Shown: positions 17,959 to 27,303, counted from the first letter of the stretch. The stretch is 64,000 nucleotides of DNA from Brevibacillus sp. (GCA_017656235.1 JACDOF010000005.1:93183-157182); one strand, 5' to 3'. The notes: a model not told the origin generated them from the letters alone. Numbers and translations: made by a program.

Positions 17959-19596
17959 ATGAAGAATTACGTATTTGTGCTGATGAGTTCGGTATTGGCG
18001 ATGAGCGTCGTTCTTGCCGGCTGTGGCGGAGGCGGCGATGTGACATCGGTAAACAGCGGCAGTCACGCCGAACATAAAGAAAGTGATCCGCAGGTATTGC
18101 GCGCCAATTTACACAGTGAACCGCCGACGGCAGACCCGGGATTGGCGGAAGACAGCACATCCGGGGCCGTTATTTTTGCCACTTTTGACGGACTGACCCG
18201 TCTCAACGAAGAGGGGGAGGCGGTTGCTTCCGTAGCGGAAAAAATCGAGGTATCAGATGATCTGAAAACCTATACCTTCCATTTGCGCGACTCACAGTGG
18301 AGCAACGGTGATCCGGTAACTGCCCATGACTTTGAATACGCCTGGAAGCGGGTGCTCCATCCGGAACTCGGTGCGAAATACGCATATCAACTTTACTACC
18401 TCAAGAATGGGGAGAAGTACCACAAACAGCAGGGGGGTGTCACTGCTGACGACGTTGGCGTCAAGGCACTGGACGACAAGACGCTGCTGGTGGAACTGGA
18501 AAACCCGACACCGTATTTTCTGGAGCTGACGGCGTTTTACAGCTACATGCCGGTTAACAAAAACGTGGTTGAAGCGAATCCGCAATGGGCCAACGATGCA
18601 GCCACGCACATCGGAAACGGGCCGTTTAAGATGGAGAGCTGGGAACACAAGAGCAAAATGGTCCTGGTGAAAAACGACAAGTACTGGGACAAGGATGCGG
18701 TGAATCTGGACCGTATCGAATTTGCGATGATTGAGGACGAGAATACCGAGCTGTCGATGTTCATGAACGGTGAGCTGGACTGGGCCGGAAAACCGCTTGG
18801 CCTGCTGCCGCTCGACGCTGTTCCGGCACTGAAAGACGAGGGGAAGCTGAAGGTAAAAGAGATTGCCGGTGTCTACTGGTACAAGTTTAATACGGAACAA
18901 GAACCATTCAACAATGCCAAGATCCGCAAAGCCTTCACGTACGCGATCAACCGCCAGGAGATTGTCGACAACGTAACGCAAGCAGGAGAGGTTCCGGCAC
19001 TGGGCGCGCTGCCCGGCTCGATGGCTGTCAACCCGGGCGGCCTGTTTAGAGACAACGATGTGGAAACAGCGAAAAAATTGCTGGCGGAAGGAATGCAGGA
19101 GTTGGGCATTAGTGAATTGCCGCCGATTACGCTTTCCTACAACACCGCGGACAACCATCAGAAGATTGCCCAGGCGATCCAGGACCAGTGGAAGAAGGCG
19201 TTTGGCATTGACGTCCACCTGGAAAACAAAGAATGGAAAGTGTATATCGATGATCTGCATCAAGGGAACTACCAGGTGGGCCGGATGGGCTGGTTGGGCG
19301 ACTTCAACGATCCGATCAATTTCCTCGAGGCGTTTAAAGACAAAGACGGAGGAAATAATGACACCCGTTGGGAACACCCTCGCTTTAAAGAGCTGTTAGA
19401 GCAGTCGCAGACGGAGACGGATGCGGAAAAACGGAAACAGCTGCTGGCGGAAGCCGAACAGATTTTGATGGACGAGATGCCGGTTGCTCCGATTTACTTC
19501 TACACCCATTCCTGGGTACAGAACGAGAAGCTCAAAGGCGTCATCATCGACGGGCTTGGCTTTATCGACTTAAAGTGGGCCTCTTTTGAACAATAA
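17959..19596 (+). CDS. Oligopeptide-binding lipoprotein (SBP family 5, OppA-like)
   Basis: A 545-residue lipoprotein with lipobox L-A-G-C (Cys22) and a family-5 solute-binding domain. Typical blocks are visible: S-E-P-P-T-A-D-P-G near the N-terminus, F-H-L-R-D-S-Q-W-S-N-G-D-P-V-T-A-x-D-F, and N-G-P-F-K. It should bind peptides outside the membrane. No Opp permease or ATPase genes are nearby, so it is an orphan receptor that must share a transporter or act as a sensor. The start at 17959 is preferred, as AAGGAG lies ~12 bases upstream and the ATG at 17947 almost touches it. The upstream ~170 bases are very A+T-rich. Confidence 0.9.
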   Translation: MKNYVFVLMSSVLAMSVVLAGCGGGGDVTSVNSGSHAEHKESDPQVLRANLHSEPPTADPGLAEDSTSGAVIFATFDGLTRLNEEGEAVASVAEKIEVSDDLKTYTFHLRDSQWSNGDPVTAHDFEYAWKRVLHPELGAKYAYQLYYLKNGEKYHKQQGGVTADDVGVKALDDKTLLVELENPTPYFLELTAFYSYMPVNKNVVEANPQWANDAATHIGNGPFKMESWEHKSKMVLVKNDKYWDKDAVNLDRIEFAMIEDENTELSMFMNGELDWAGKPLGLLPLDAVPALKDEGKLKVKEIAGVYWYKFNTEQEPFNNAKIRKAFTYAINRQEIVDNVTQAGEVPALGALPGSMAVNPGGLFRDNDVETAKKLLAEGMQELGISELPPITLSYNTADNHQKIAQAIQDQWKKAFGIDVHLENKEWKVYIDDLHQGNYQVGRMGWLGDFNDPINFLEAFKDKDGGNNDTRWEHPRFKELLEQSQTETDAEKRKQLLAEAEQILMDEMPVAPIYFYTHSWVQNEKLKGVIIDGLGFIDLKWASFEQ

Positions 19597-19609
19597 ACCT
19601 GGCAAGAAT

Positions 19610-19642
19610 CCGCTCCCGGAAGCAAAACGGGAGCGGTTTTTT
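19610..19642 (+). terminator. Intrinsic terminator of the OppA-like gene
   Basis: A 9-bp perfect stem (19610-19618 with 19628-19636) is followed by TTTTTT. Confidence 0.93.
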
Positions 19643-19762
19643 AATGGTTTGGCCTGTAAAGTCACGAATTAGGTGCTTTTCTCAGGTACATCCGACCAAT
19701 CCAGATGGCAAACGTTCACATACAGTAACAGGGAAGGAACGAGCAGAAGGAGGAGAGACGGA

Positions 19763-20023
19763 TTGGACCTTGACAAATGGATCGAAATCATCCGGTCGGT
19801 CCCCAAGGAGAAGCTGAAGTCCGATGAAGGACTGCGTGACGTCATCCGCCAAATTGCCAGGAATGCCGGGAAGAATGTGAGTGAACAGCAGTTGAATCAA
19901 TACGTTGCCCAGTTCCGCTCGATGGCGCGAACAGGATCGGTCGGCAGTCTGATGAACAGGTTGTCTCAAAAGGGCATCAAGCCGCAGGAACTCGAAAAAA
20001 TCAAGAAACGGCTGCGCAAGTAG
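19763..20023 (+). CDS. Small helical protein resembling stage VI sporulation protein F
   Basis: An 86-residue, all-helical basic protein. The central pattern (D-E-G-L-R-D-V-I-R-Q-I-A, then A-G-K-N-V-S) resembles SpoVIF/YjcC, a late sporulation protein affecting GerE-dependent spore coat genes. This is recognition by eye and should be treated as provisional. The TTG start has AAGGAGGAG six bases upstream; the longer frame has no other ribosome site. The next gene starts three bases after the stop, implying an operon. Confidence 0.6.
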   Translation: MDLDKWIEIIRSVPKEKLKSDEGLRDVIRQIARNAGKNVSEQQLNQYVAQFRSMARTGSVGSLMNRLSQKGIKPQELEKIKKRLRK

Positions 20024-20026
20024 GGG

Positions 20027-20497
20027 GTGAACAGGATCGCGACAAGGAAACGAAAAACGGGTAAAGGATCGAAGCGTAAGCAGCCAGAGCTGCAGGTACA
20101 GCTTGTCGAAGCGGCGATCAACCAGATTCGCGAAGCCAACGAGGCCCAGTCGGAACGGCTGATGGCTGAACTGGTGACGCTAAAGGATCATGTAGACCAC
20201 ATCCGGCAGATGGTGGAACGTTTGAAACCGGCTAGCTCAAGGCGTGGACTGTTCGGCAGGCGGCGGCGAATACCGGTGGAAGTGGAACCTCCCCAACCCA
20301 CTCTGCCAGTTCAGGAACTGCTGCCGCTGCTCCCCCAGCTTGGCAAATTTATCCCCCAATTAAAAAATCAAAAAGTGGCAGAGACATTGAAAGTGCTGTC
20401 CAATCCGGCCGTGGTGTCCATGATTCAGCAGTTGATGGTCAACAACGGTGGCGGATCAAAAGCGCGTCCGGTCTCGCGTACCGCTGGCCGTTACTGA
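20027..20497 (+). CDS. Basic coiled-coil hypothetical protein
   Basis: A 156-residue protein that I do not recognise. Residues 1-20 are very Lys/Arg-rich. Residues ~22-68 are predicted helical with heptad character, as in V-E-A-A-I-N-Q-I-R-E-A-N and L-K-D-H-V-D-H-I. An Arg-rich patch and a Pro-rich stretch precede a C-terminal helical part (Q-E-L-L-P-L-L-P-Q-L-G-K). It begins three bases after the SpoVIF-like gene and is followed by a terminator, so they probably form a two-gene unit, possibly spore-related. The GTG start is uncertain because the ribosome site (GTAGGGG) is close to it. Confidence 0.6.
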   Translation: MNRIATRKRKTGKGSKRKQPELQVQLVEAAINQIREANEAQSERLMAELVTLKDHVDHIRQMVERLKPASSRRGLFGRRRRIPVEVEPPQPTLPVQELLPLLPQLGKFIPQLKNQKVAETLKVLSNPAVVSMIQQLMVNNGGGSKARPVSRTAGRY

Positions 20498-20541
20498 CCG
20501 GTGACGAGAATGGCATTCCAGCCTTACCGTCGTCTGCAGGC

Positions 20542-20577
20542 AGAGGCTCTCTCCCTAAAAAGAGGAGCCTCTTTTTT
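20542..20577 (+). terminator. Intrinsic terminator
   Basis: A stem AGAGGCTC/GAGCCTCT (20542-20549 with 20565-20572) is followed by TTTTTT. Confidence 0.88.
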
Positions 20578-20677
20578 AGTTCCAAAATCCTAACAACTTT
20601 CTTGGACAAGCCACGTCTAAAAAAACGTGTAGATTCAACAAAAACAGACACGGATCACGCAACTGGGGAGGACAGAG

Positions 20678-22423
20678 ATGAGACATGTGGTAGGCAAATT
20701 GATGATCTTGCTGTGTGCCGTACTGATGCTGCCTGTCATGACGGCAGCCGCTGCAGGAGCGGGGGAATCTGCTCCGATTCACCTGGTGATTGAGGGGAAA
20801 CAGGTGCAGGCGGACGTCCCGCCCCTTATCCAAAACGGACGGACGATGGTCCCGATCCGGGTCATCGCCGAGGGGCTTGGCGCAGATGTTTCGTGGAATC
20901 AGTCGAGCCAAACCGCCGTCATCACGCAGGGAGAGAGGCGGCTGGAACTGAAGCTGAACAGCCCGACAGCTTTGGTAAACGGCAAGCAGATGAAACTGGA
21001 TGCCCCGCCGCTCTTAAAGAATGACCGGATGCTGCTGCCGCTGCGTTTTGTCGGAGAAGCGCTGGGGTTGACCGTAGGGTGGGAAGCGAACAGCCGCACC
21101 GTTGTCGCCAATCCGACTGTCACCATCGTGGTCAACGGCGAAAATCTCTCCGCATCGCTAAAAGGTTACCAACTGGCGGATACGCTCTACGTTCCGTTTC
21201 GGTTAATCGCTGAAAAGGTAGGAATGGAGAAGAACAAGACCGGAAACGCTGCGCACATACGTGTGATTGATTCGCAAGAGGTGGCTCCGCTCAACGAAGT
21301 TAAGCGCATGATTGAGCAGCTTCCAGGCGGCAGCGTCGAGTGGGACGAAAGCAGCAAGCGACTACATATCAAACGAGTAAGCTATCTTACCGGTATCAAG
21401 GCCGAGGGGGCAGATGTGAACATCCGGGTGGATGGCCCGGTTGAGCCCAGGCATTTCGTTCTGGCCGGCCCCCATCGCATCGTGATTGACTTGCCAAGTA
21501 CGGTCTTGTCTGACGAAATGCTGGCCAAGCTTGGCGTCAGAACGGCTGCCGCTGAAGGAGATGAACAGAAAACATCCAAGTCCGAACCCGAAGAAGAGAC
21601 AAGGCACAGCGATGGTACAACGATGCCGGATTGGCTGTTTGATGAGGAAGAGCAAGTCACCCTTTCAGCCGCGTCGGAGGCGGCAGCGCGTGAACAAGCC
21701 GGAAAGCAGAAGGCTGCGGCGGACGGACAGGAATCGTTGATCAAGGAGATACGCTACAGTCAGTTCAGCGAATCCCCTTACACCGTCCGCGTGGTGATCG
21801 AGTTGAACCAACAATGCAAGTACACCGTCACGCAGGGACATGAAGGATTGACGGTGCAGCTGACGCCGATTCCGCGCAAGACCGGCTTCATGATCGTGGT
21901 GGATGCCGGGCACGGTGCGCACGATCCAGGGGCACGCGGCACGGCCGGCAACTGGGAGAAGGATTTCAACCTGGCTGTCGCCAATCGGATGATGGAACTG
22001 TTGAAGCAGTATCCGGAGTTTCAGCCCGTTGCGACGCGTACGACGGACGTCTTTCTTGAACTTCAGGAACGGGTGGCCTTGGCGAACGAGTACGAAGCAG
22101 ATTTGTTTATTTCCATACACGCGAACTCTTTTTCTAATGCCGGGACAAGAGGGACAGAGACGTATTATTACAATGACTACAGCGAACCGTTCGCCAGGAT
22201 TGTACACAAGCATCTGGTGAAGGCGACCGGCTTTCCTGATCGCAAGGTTCGGAAATACCCATTTTACGTCATCAGGCATACCAAGATGCCAGCTGTGCTT
22301 ACCGAGACCGGATTCATGTCCAATCCGACGGAAAACGCAGAATTGATGAAACCGGAGTTTCAGGACAAGGTGGCCAGGGCGTTGGTCGCAGCCATCCGCG
22401 AGTACTATGAGTCCTATTACTAG
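20678..22423 (+). CDS. N-acetylmuramoyl-L-alanine amidase (Amidase_3) with surface modules
   Basis: A 581-residue secreted cell-wall hydrolase. Residues 1-26 are a signal peptide. Residues ~33-145 form a Cu_amine_oxidN1 module with G-R-T-M-V-P-I-R and L-P-L-R-F-V-G-E-A-L. Residues ~150-240 look like a third, weaker copy. An AMIN-type strand pattern (~240-285) reappears at ~357-395 after a charged insert. The catalytic domain (~402-580) has D-A-G-H-G, a metal-binding Glu in N-W-E-K-D-F, S-I-H-A-N and the catalytic T-E-T-G-F. It cleaves the amide between muramic acid and the stem peptide. GGGGAGGA precedes the ATG. The GerM-like gene follows 28 bases later. Confidence 0.93.
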   Translation: MRHVVGKLMILLCAVLMLPVMTAAAAGAGESAPIHLVIEGKQVQADVPPLIQNGRTMVPIRVIAEGLGADVSWNQSSQTAVITQGERRLELKLNSPTALVNGKQMKLDAPPLLKNDRMLLPLRFVGEALGLTVGWEANSRTVVANPTVTIVVNGENLSASLKGYQLADTLYVPFRLIAEKVGMEKNKTGNAAHIRVIDSQEVAPLNEVKRMIEQLPGGSVEWDESSKRLHIKRVSYLTGIKAEGADVNIRVDGPVEPRHFVLAGPHRIVIDLPSTVLSDEMLAKLGVRTAAAEGDEQKTSKSEPEEETRHSDGTTMPDWLFDEEEQVTLSAASEAAAREQAGKQKAAADGQESLIKEIRYSQFSESPYTVRVVIELNQQCKYTVTQGHEGLTVQLTPIPRKTGFMIVVDAGHGAHDPGARGTAGNWEKDFNLAVANRMMELLKQYPEFQPVATRTTDVFLELQERVALANEYEADLFISIHANSFSNAGTRGTETYYYNDYSEPFARIVHKHLVKATGFPDRKVRKYPFYVIRHTKMPAVLTETGFMSNPTENAELMKPEFQDKVARALVAAIREYYESYY

Positions 22424-22451
22424 AATCGCGTGTAAAAACGGAGGGATGAGT

Positions 22452-22991
22452 TTGAAGCGTCTACGCAATCTGCTGCTTTTCTGCCTGCTCGCTGCCTTGT
22501 TGACCGCTTGCGGCAGCGGAGCGGATAACGGTCAGGAGGCCCAGCCAACGGAACAGCCGACCGTTCCGACCGATTCTGCCACCGGCGGGGGGAATAGTGA
22601 GAGGAAAACGGTCCAAGTGCAGGTGTACTACAGCGACGCCAACCTGGATAAACTGGAGGCGGAACAGCGCGACATCAGTTATGAGAAGGAAAACGACAAG
22701 TATCAGCAGGCAATGGCGATGCTGGGAGAGGCGAGTGAGCAGGGGCACGAGCCGCTGTGGAAAAACTTCGCTTATCATGCCATCACATTTGACGGCGGTA
22801 CCTTGACGATCGATGCCGATGGCACCAACCAGTACAACATGGGCTCCACCGGCGAAGCACTGGCGCTGGAAGCTTTGAAACGGACGATGTTTCAATTTCC
22901 GGAGGTGGAGCGGATTGTAATCCTGGTGGACGGGAAGCCTGCCGACTCATTGATGGGTCATGCTGACATCAGCGAGCCGCTTACTCGCTGA
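22452..22991 (+). CDS. GerM-domain lipoprotein
   Basis: A 179-residue lipoprotein (lipobox L-T-A-C, Cys20) with a Thr/Pro/Gly linker followed by a GerMN domain (~50-165). The domain shows V-Q-V-Y-Y-S-D-A-N, A-L-E-A-L-K-R-T-M-F-Q-F-P and I-V-I-L-V-D-G-K. GerM proteins act in spore formation and germination at the forespore membrane. Although a longer frame exists, the TTG at 22452 has GGAGGG six bases upstream and gives a canonical signal; ATG 22446 touches the ribosome site. It lies directly downstream of the amidase, probably in the same transcript. Confidence 0.85.
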   Translation: MKRLRNLLLFCLLAALLTACGSGADNGQEAQPTEQPTVPTDSATGGGNSERKTVQVQVYYSDANLDKLEAEQRDISYEKENDKYQQAMAMLGEASEQGHEPLWKNFAYHAITFDGGTLTIDADGTNQYNMGSTGEALALEALKRTMFQFPEVERIVILVDGKPADSLMGHADISEPLTR

Positions 22992-23004
22992 ACATAACGG
23001 AGAG

Positions 23005-23038
23005 AAAAAGCGACATGTCGATCGACATGTCGCTTTTT
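23005..23038. terminator. Bidirectional terminator between convergent genes
   Basis: A 34-base perfect palindrome centred between 23021 and 23022 begins with AAAAA and ends with TTTTT. It therefore works in either direction between the GerM-like gene and the small DUF378 gene. Confidence 0.93.
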
Positions 23039-23048
23039 CCTTGGAACA

Positions 23049-23243
23049 TCAGGTTCGCTCTCGCTCAGCAAAGAGAAATTTGATTGCATAGATGCCGGCC
23101 ACACCGACCAGTGTATAGACAACTCGGCTGATCCAACTGTCCATACCGCCGAATAAAAAAGCAACGAGGTCGAATTGAAACAGACCGATTAGTCCCCAGT
23201 TCAGCGCGCCGATCATGACCAGGAGCAACGCCAGTCTATCCAT
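23049..23243 (-). CDS. DUF378 family small membrane protein
   Basis: A 64-residue protein with two hydrophobic helices (residues ~4-25 and ~38-57). It carries the family pattern A-L-N-W-G-L-I-G and L-V-G-V-A-G-I-Y-A-I (YuzA-like). The function of the family is unknown. AAAGGAGTG lies nine bases before the ATG on the minus strand. It is transcribed toward the GerM-like gene and follows the chemoreceptor gene in the opposite, diverging arrangement. Confidence 0.85.
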   Translation of the reverse strand: MDRLALLLVMIGALNWGLIGLFQFDLVAFLFGGMDSWISRVVYTLVGVAGIYAIKFLFAERERT

Positions 23244-23306
23244 TGCTTCACACTCCTTTGCTTCATGCTACCAGCTTTGCCAGCGGGAGCGCATTCTATA
23301 CCCGGC

Positions 23307-25007
23307 TCAGGCGACGGTGAAGCGCTGGCTCATCTCGTCCAATCGGCCAGAGAGTTGGATCAGGTGATCAGCCAGGTGTTTCGACTTGTTGATAGCGTCC
23401 AACTGCGTCTTGGAAGCGTTCGTCATTTCCGCGGTGCACCGCAGCGTTTCCTGTGAAATGGTGACAAACGACTGCAGCGTTTGATCCACATCCGTCAGCG
23501 TCCGAAAGAGATGGGAGAGACCTTGTGAGATTGTATCCATCCGGTCATTGGTCTCATCTACCGTCTGCCGCAGCCTGGAAAAGGCCTGTTCCGTTGTTTC
23601 GACCCGACGGTGACTCTCCGGCAGGTGACGGGCCGCCTCTTTTGTTTGGTCGGCCACCAGGGCCACCTCCCCCTGGATGCGCTGGATGAGTTCAGCAATG
23701 TCCAGCGCCGCTTTTTGTGATTCATCCGCCAGGACACCGATTTCATGGGCCACCACGGCAAATCCTCTTCCGGCTTGTCCGGCGCGGACCGCTTCAATGG
23801 ATGCATTAAGGGCCAGCAGTTTGGTTTGTTTGGACACGTTTTGGATCATGTCCACCACCTGACCGATGGAGTAGGAGTGTTCGTTCAACTTGTCCATCTT
23901 TTCCTCCAACCGCTTAAGGATCAAGGCGAACTGCCGAATCATCGACGTTACCTCATCCAACTGCTGCTGACCGTGCTGGGAGACGTGCTTCATCTCTTCA
24001 CTGCTGCTGATCACGACCCTGATGCTGTCGAACAGCTGGTCTATCGCTTCTTTCATTTGAGCGAACGAAGCGGCAGCCGCCTGGGTGGATGCGGCTGTCT
24101 TCTCGACACCTTGATTCACCGTTTCTACATGAGAAAAAAGCTGTGTCGAGCGCTGCTTTGCTTCATCGGCCGACTGCTGCATCTGCTCCCCGCCTTCTTG
24201 CAGCTCGCTGATCATCCGCTTGATTTCCCGAATCATCTGCGACATTTGCTCAATCATGAAGTTGAAGCTGGCGGCGATCCAGCGCAGTTCCGGCCCTTCC
24301 TTTTGCAAATCGGTACGCTCTGTCAGATTGCCGGCGCTCACTATTTTCATGTGCTCAATCAGGATACGGAACGGTTTTGTTACATTGCGTACGACAAAGA
24401 AGCCAAACAGCAGCGAGATCAGCAGGCTGACGATGACGGCCCACAGGATCAGACTGGCGGTTTTATGCAAGGGGGCCAGATACTCCTCTTGGGCTACGGC
24501 AAGCACATAGATGAAGTGTTCTTCCGGAGAGGGAGAAAAGGCGAGCGTATAGACTGTTCCCGTCACCTCGGCATGGGTTGCTCCGGATCTCGTTTGTTCT
24601 ATCGCCTTGGCAAGTTCGTTGGAAAAGGGGATCTCCCCTCTGGTGATCTTTTCAATAGGCTGAAATGAGCGGTTTTTCACGACAAACTGGTGCACCGACA
24701 GGTTTTGCTGGGCCAGGTCGGCCTGCAGCTGACGCAGTTCATAGGTGAGCCGCTTTGTATACTGCTGCTCGTCAGCGGCCAATACGAACTTGAGCAGCGA
24801 GATTTTTTCCGTCACTTTCTTTGTTTCGGACAAAAGGCGTGTCTCTACCAGCGACACCACATTCGACTTTGCCTGCGAATAGAACAACCAACCGATTGTG
24901 CTGACGGAGACGAGGATAATGACAAGAAAAGGGATGGTGATTTTTACACTCAAGGGAACTCGCTGATGCAGTCGTTCCAAGAGCAGGTGTAAAGCGGATC
25001 GTTTCAT
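23307..25007 (-). CDS. Methyl-accepting chemotaxis protein
   Basis: A 566-residue chemoreceptor: short cytoplasmic N-terminus, first transmembrane helix (~30-50), an extracellular domain of ~140 residues, second transmembrane helix (~185-210), HAMP (~210-265) and a long coiled-coil signalling domain. The signalling tip contains A-L-N-A-S-I-E-A-V-R-A-G and G-F-A-V-V-A. The ligand is unknown. The start at 25007 has GGGAGGAAC upstream; the longer frame (to 25037) lacks one. No che genes are close. It is divergent from the pst operon. Confidence 0.9.
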   Translation of the reverse strand: MKRSALHLLLERLHQRVPLSVKITIPFLVIILVSVSTIGWLFYSQAKSNVVSLVETRLLSETKKVTEKISLLKFVLAADEQQYTKRLTYELRQLQADLAQQNLSVHQFVVKNRSFQPIEKITRGEIPFSNELAKAIEQTRSGATHAEVTGTVYTLAFSPSPEEHFIYVLAVAQEEYLAPLHKTASLILWAVIVSLLISLLFGFFVVRNVTKPFRILIEHMKIVSAGNLTERTDLQKEGPELRWIAASFNFMIEQMSQMIREIKRMISELQEGGEQMQQSADEAKQRSTQLFSHVETVNQGVEKTAASTQAAAASFAQMKEAIDQLFDSIRVVISSSEEMKHVSQHGQQQLDEVTSMIRQFALILKRLEEKMDKLNEHSYSIGQVVDMIQNVSKQTKLLALNASIEAVRAGQAGRGFAVVAHEIGVLADESQKAALDIAELIQRIQGEVALVADQTKEAARHLPESHRRVETTEQAFSRLRQTVDETNDRMDTISQGLSHLFRTLTDVDQTLQSFVTISQETLRCTAEMTNASKTQLDAINKSKHLADHLIQLSGRLDEMSQRFTVA

Positions 25008-25154
25008 ATCGTTCCTCCCAGTCCAAAAGACCTTCATGCTTTTTCCATTCTAGCGGGGGAACGTAAAGGACATGTGGAGATTAGATGAAGAAACTGTGGC
25101 AAGCACAGCAGGGGCCCAATTTTGGGATGATGGGGGAAGGGTACAGCGCAAATC

Positions 25155-25208
25155 TTAAAACTAGCTTAACAATAGCCCAACACTTCCGCAATAAATCCCC
25201 GATATAGT
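25155..25208 (+). promoter_or_regulatory. PhoP boxes and promoter of the pst operon
   Basis: Three hexamers repeat with exact 11-base periodicity: TTAAAA (25155-25160), TTAACA (25166-25171) and CCAACA (25177-25182). This is the TTAACA-N5 direct-repeat pattern bound by PhoP in Bacilli. A TATAGT -10 (25203-25208) lies 20 bases after the last repeat, and no consensus -35 is present, as expected for an activator-dependent promoter induced by phosphate starvation. Confidence 0.82.
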
Positions 25209-25256
25209 TAGGAACTGTGAGAGACATACTGAACCATTGAGGAGGGTTTTCCCGAA

Positions 25257-26273
25257 ATGAAAAAGTTTGGTAGTGTGCTGTTGACCCTGGCGCTGGCTGG
25301 TAGCGTACTTGCCGGCTGCGGACAAAACGCTCAACAAGCTCCGACGGCATCTGCGGGCGACCAAGCCAACAACGCTGCGCAAGCACCAGCAGAACAAGAA
25401 GAGAAAACAGAAGAACTGAGCGGAGAAGTTCTGATTGCAGGTTCTTCCACTGTTTATCCGATCACGATCATCGCTGCTGAGAAGTTCATGGAAGAAAACC
25501 CTGGTGTAAACGTTTCGGTTGCTTCTACCGGTACTGGCGGCGGATTTAAGAAGTGGCAGGTAGGCGAAACGGATATCAACAACGCTTCTTCCAAGATTAA
25601 GGATTCGGTTATTGAGGAAGCGAAAAAGCACGGCATCGAGCCGCTGGAACTGACCGTCGCTTACGACGCGCTTACTGTTGTCGTAAACAAGGAGAACGAT
25701 TTCGTCGACAGCATGACCGTTGAAGAGTTGAAGAAAATCTGGGAACCGAACTCCACCGTTAAACTGTGGTCGGATGTTCGCGAAGGATGGCCGAAGGAAG
25801 AGATCAAGCTGTACGGTCCTGGTACCGATTCGGGTACGTTTGAATACTTCACGGAACAAATCGTGGGCGAAGCGAAATCTTCCCGCACGGACTACACGCC
25901 GTCCGAGGATGACAACGTACTGGTACAAGGGGTTGCCGGTGACAAGTATTCGCTTGGTTATTTCGGATATGCGTACTATGCTGAAAACTCCGACAAACTC
26001 AAGGCTGTACCGATTGTAAACCCGGAGACGAAGGAAGCGGTAATGCCATCTGACGAAGCGATCGAGAACGGCACCTACAAACCGCTCGGCCGTGAGATCT
26101 GGATCTATCCGTCCAAGCAGGCGCTGAAGAAGCCGCAGGTTGCTGCATTTGTCAAGTTCTACATGGAGAACGCGGCTGAGTACGCAAAAGAAGCTGGTTA
26201 CACACCGCTGCCGGCTGAAAAATACGATGTGGAACGGAAAGAGCTGGAAGAAGCGCTTAAGGCACTGCAATAA
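25257..26273 (+). CDS. pstS: Phosphate-binding lipoprotein
   Basis: A 338-residue lipoprotein (lipobox L-A-G-C, Cys21) with an Ala/Gln-rich linker followed by the PstS domain. Phosphate-contact motifs are visible: A-G-S-S-T-V-Y-P, T-G-T-G-G-G-F-K and G-P-G-T-D-S-G-T-F. It captures inorganic phosphate and delivers it to PstCAB. GGAGGG lies upstream of the ATG, and PhoP boxes precede it. The gene is separated from pstC by a hairpin, which should keep PstS in excess over the membrane parts. Confidence 0.94.
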   Translation: MKKFGSVLLTLALAGSVLAGCGQNAQQAPTASAGDQANNAAQAPAEQEEKTEELSGEVLIAGSSTVYPITIIAAEKFMEENPGVNVSVASTGTGGGFKKWQVGETDINNASSKIKDSVIEEAKKHGIEPLELTVAYDALTVVVNKENDFVDSMTVEELKKIWEPNSTVKLWSDVREGWPKEEIKLYGPGTDSGTFEYFTEQIVGEAKSSRTDYTPSEDDNVLVQGVAGDKYSLGYFGYAYYAENSDKLKAVPIVNPETKEAVMPSDEAIENGTYKPLGREIWIYPSKQALKKPQVAAFVKFYMENAAEYAKEAGYTPLPAEKYDVERKELEEALKALQ

Positions 26274-26314
26274 GCGCGCAGCATAGCGAGGGAAGAGACA
26301 GTTGAGATAAGGCA

Positions 26315-26369
26315 GGGAAAGTGTGGCGATGCTCAACCACCTGGGTGGGTGGGGCTGCCACATTTTTCC
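26315..26369 (+). promoter_or_regulatory. pstS-pstC intercistronic hairpin
   Basis: A 13-bp stem with two G-T pairs (26315-26327 with 26357-26369) encloses a smaller CCACC/GGTGG hairpin. The 3' arm carries TTTTT. It probably acts as a partial terminator or 3' stabiliser of the pstS message. Confidence 0.65.
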
Positions 26370-26397
26370 GTGTCTGCGATTCAAAGGGGGAATATGT

Positions 26398-27303
26398 GTG
26401 CAAGGGTCTGTAACAGAACGAAAAAAGAGAAGCAGATGGGCGGACAAAGTGGTGCCCGGCGTGCTCTTTTCCAGCTCGCTTATCACCGTCCTGACCACTG
26501 TCGGAATTGTCCTGGTGCTGTTGACAGAGACAGTCGCTTTCTTTGGCGAGGTATCCATAATCGAGTTTATTACCAGCGACAGGTGGACACCGCAGTTTGC
26601 GGACAAACACTTTGGAATTCTGCCCTTGTTGGTCGGCACGATGATGATCACGGTTATCGCCAGTCTGGTCGCGCTTCCGATCGGACTTGCCACGGCCATC
26701 TACCTCAGTGAGTATGCGCCGGAACGGGTGCGCAAGGTCGTCAAACCGATTCTGGAAGTGCTGGCCGGAGTTCCGACGATTGTCTACGGTTATTTTGCGC
26801 TTACGTTTGTGACGCCGTTGATTCGTTCGCTTATTCCGGAAACAAGTATTTACAACGCTTTGAGCGCCAGTATTGTCGTCGGCATCATGATTTTGCCGAT
26901 GGTAGCGTCCCTCAGCGAAGATGCGATGCTGGCTGTCCCCCGCAAACTGCGGGACGGAGCCTTCGCTTTGGGAGCCACCCGCTTTGAGGTGGCGCTGAAA
27001 GTGGTCGTGCCTGCGGCGCTGTCCGGCATCATCGCTTCCTTTGTGCTGGCACTGTCACGGGCGATCGGGGAGACGATGATCGTGACCATTGCTGCCGGTG
27101 CGCTTGCGCAGGTTACCTTTAATCCGCTGGAAAGCGTCCAGACCATGACTGCTTTTATCGTCAATATCAGCCTTGGCGACGTGGAACCAGGCAGTATCGA
27201 ATCGAAAAGCATCTTTGCCGTCGGCATGACCTTGTTTGTGCTGACGCTGACCCTCAACCTGATCGCGCAGTTTATTTCCCGTCGCTACAAGGAGGAGTAT
27301 TGA
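26398..27303 (+). CDS. pstC: Phosphate ABC transporter permease PstC
   Basis: A 301-residue permease with six hydrophobic helices. Family features include [11 protein letters not shown] and the EAA-type loop [14 protein letters not shown], followed by S-R-A-I-G-E-T-M. It forms the channel with PstA. The GTG at 26398 has AAAGGGGG seven bases upstream; the frame upstream runs through the intercistronic hairpin and has no other ribosome site. Its stop overlaps the first base of the pstA start. Confidence 0.93.
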   Translation: MQGSVTERKKRSRWADKVVPGVLFSSSLITVLTTVGIVLVLLTETVAFFGEVSIIEFITSDRWTPQFADKHFGILPLLVGTMMITVIASLVALPIGLATAIYLSEYAPERVRKVVKPILEVLAGVPTIVYGYFALTFVTPLIRSLIPETSIYNALSASIVVGIMILPMVASLSEDAMLAVPRKLRDGAFALGATRFEVALKVVVPAALSGIIASFVLALSRAIGETMIVTIAAGALAQVTFNPLESVQTMTAFIVNISLGDVEPGSIESKSIFAVGMTLFVLTLTLNLIAQFISRRYKEEY

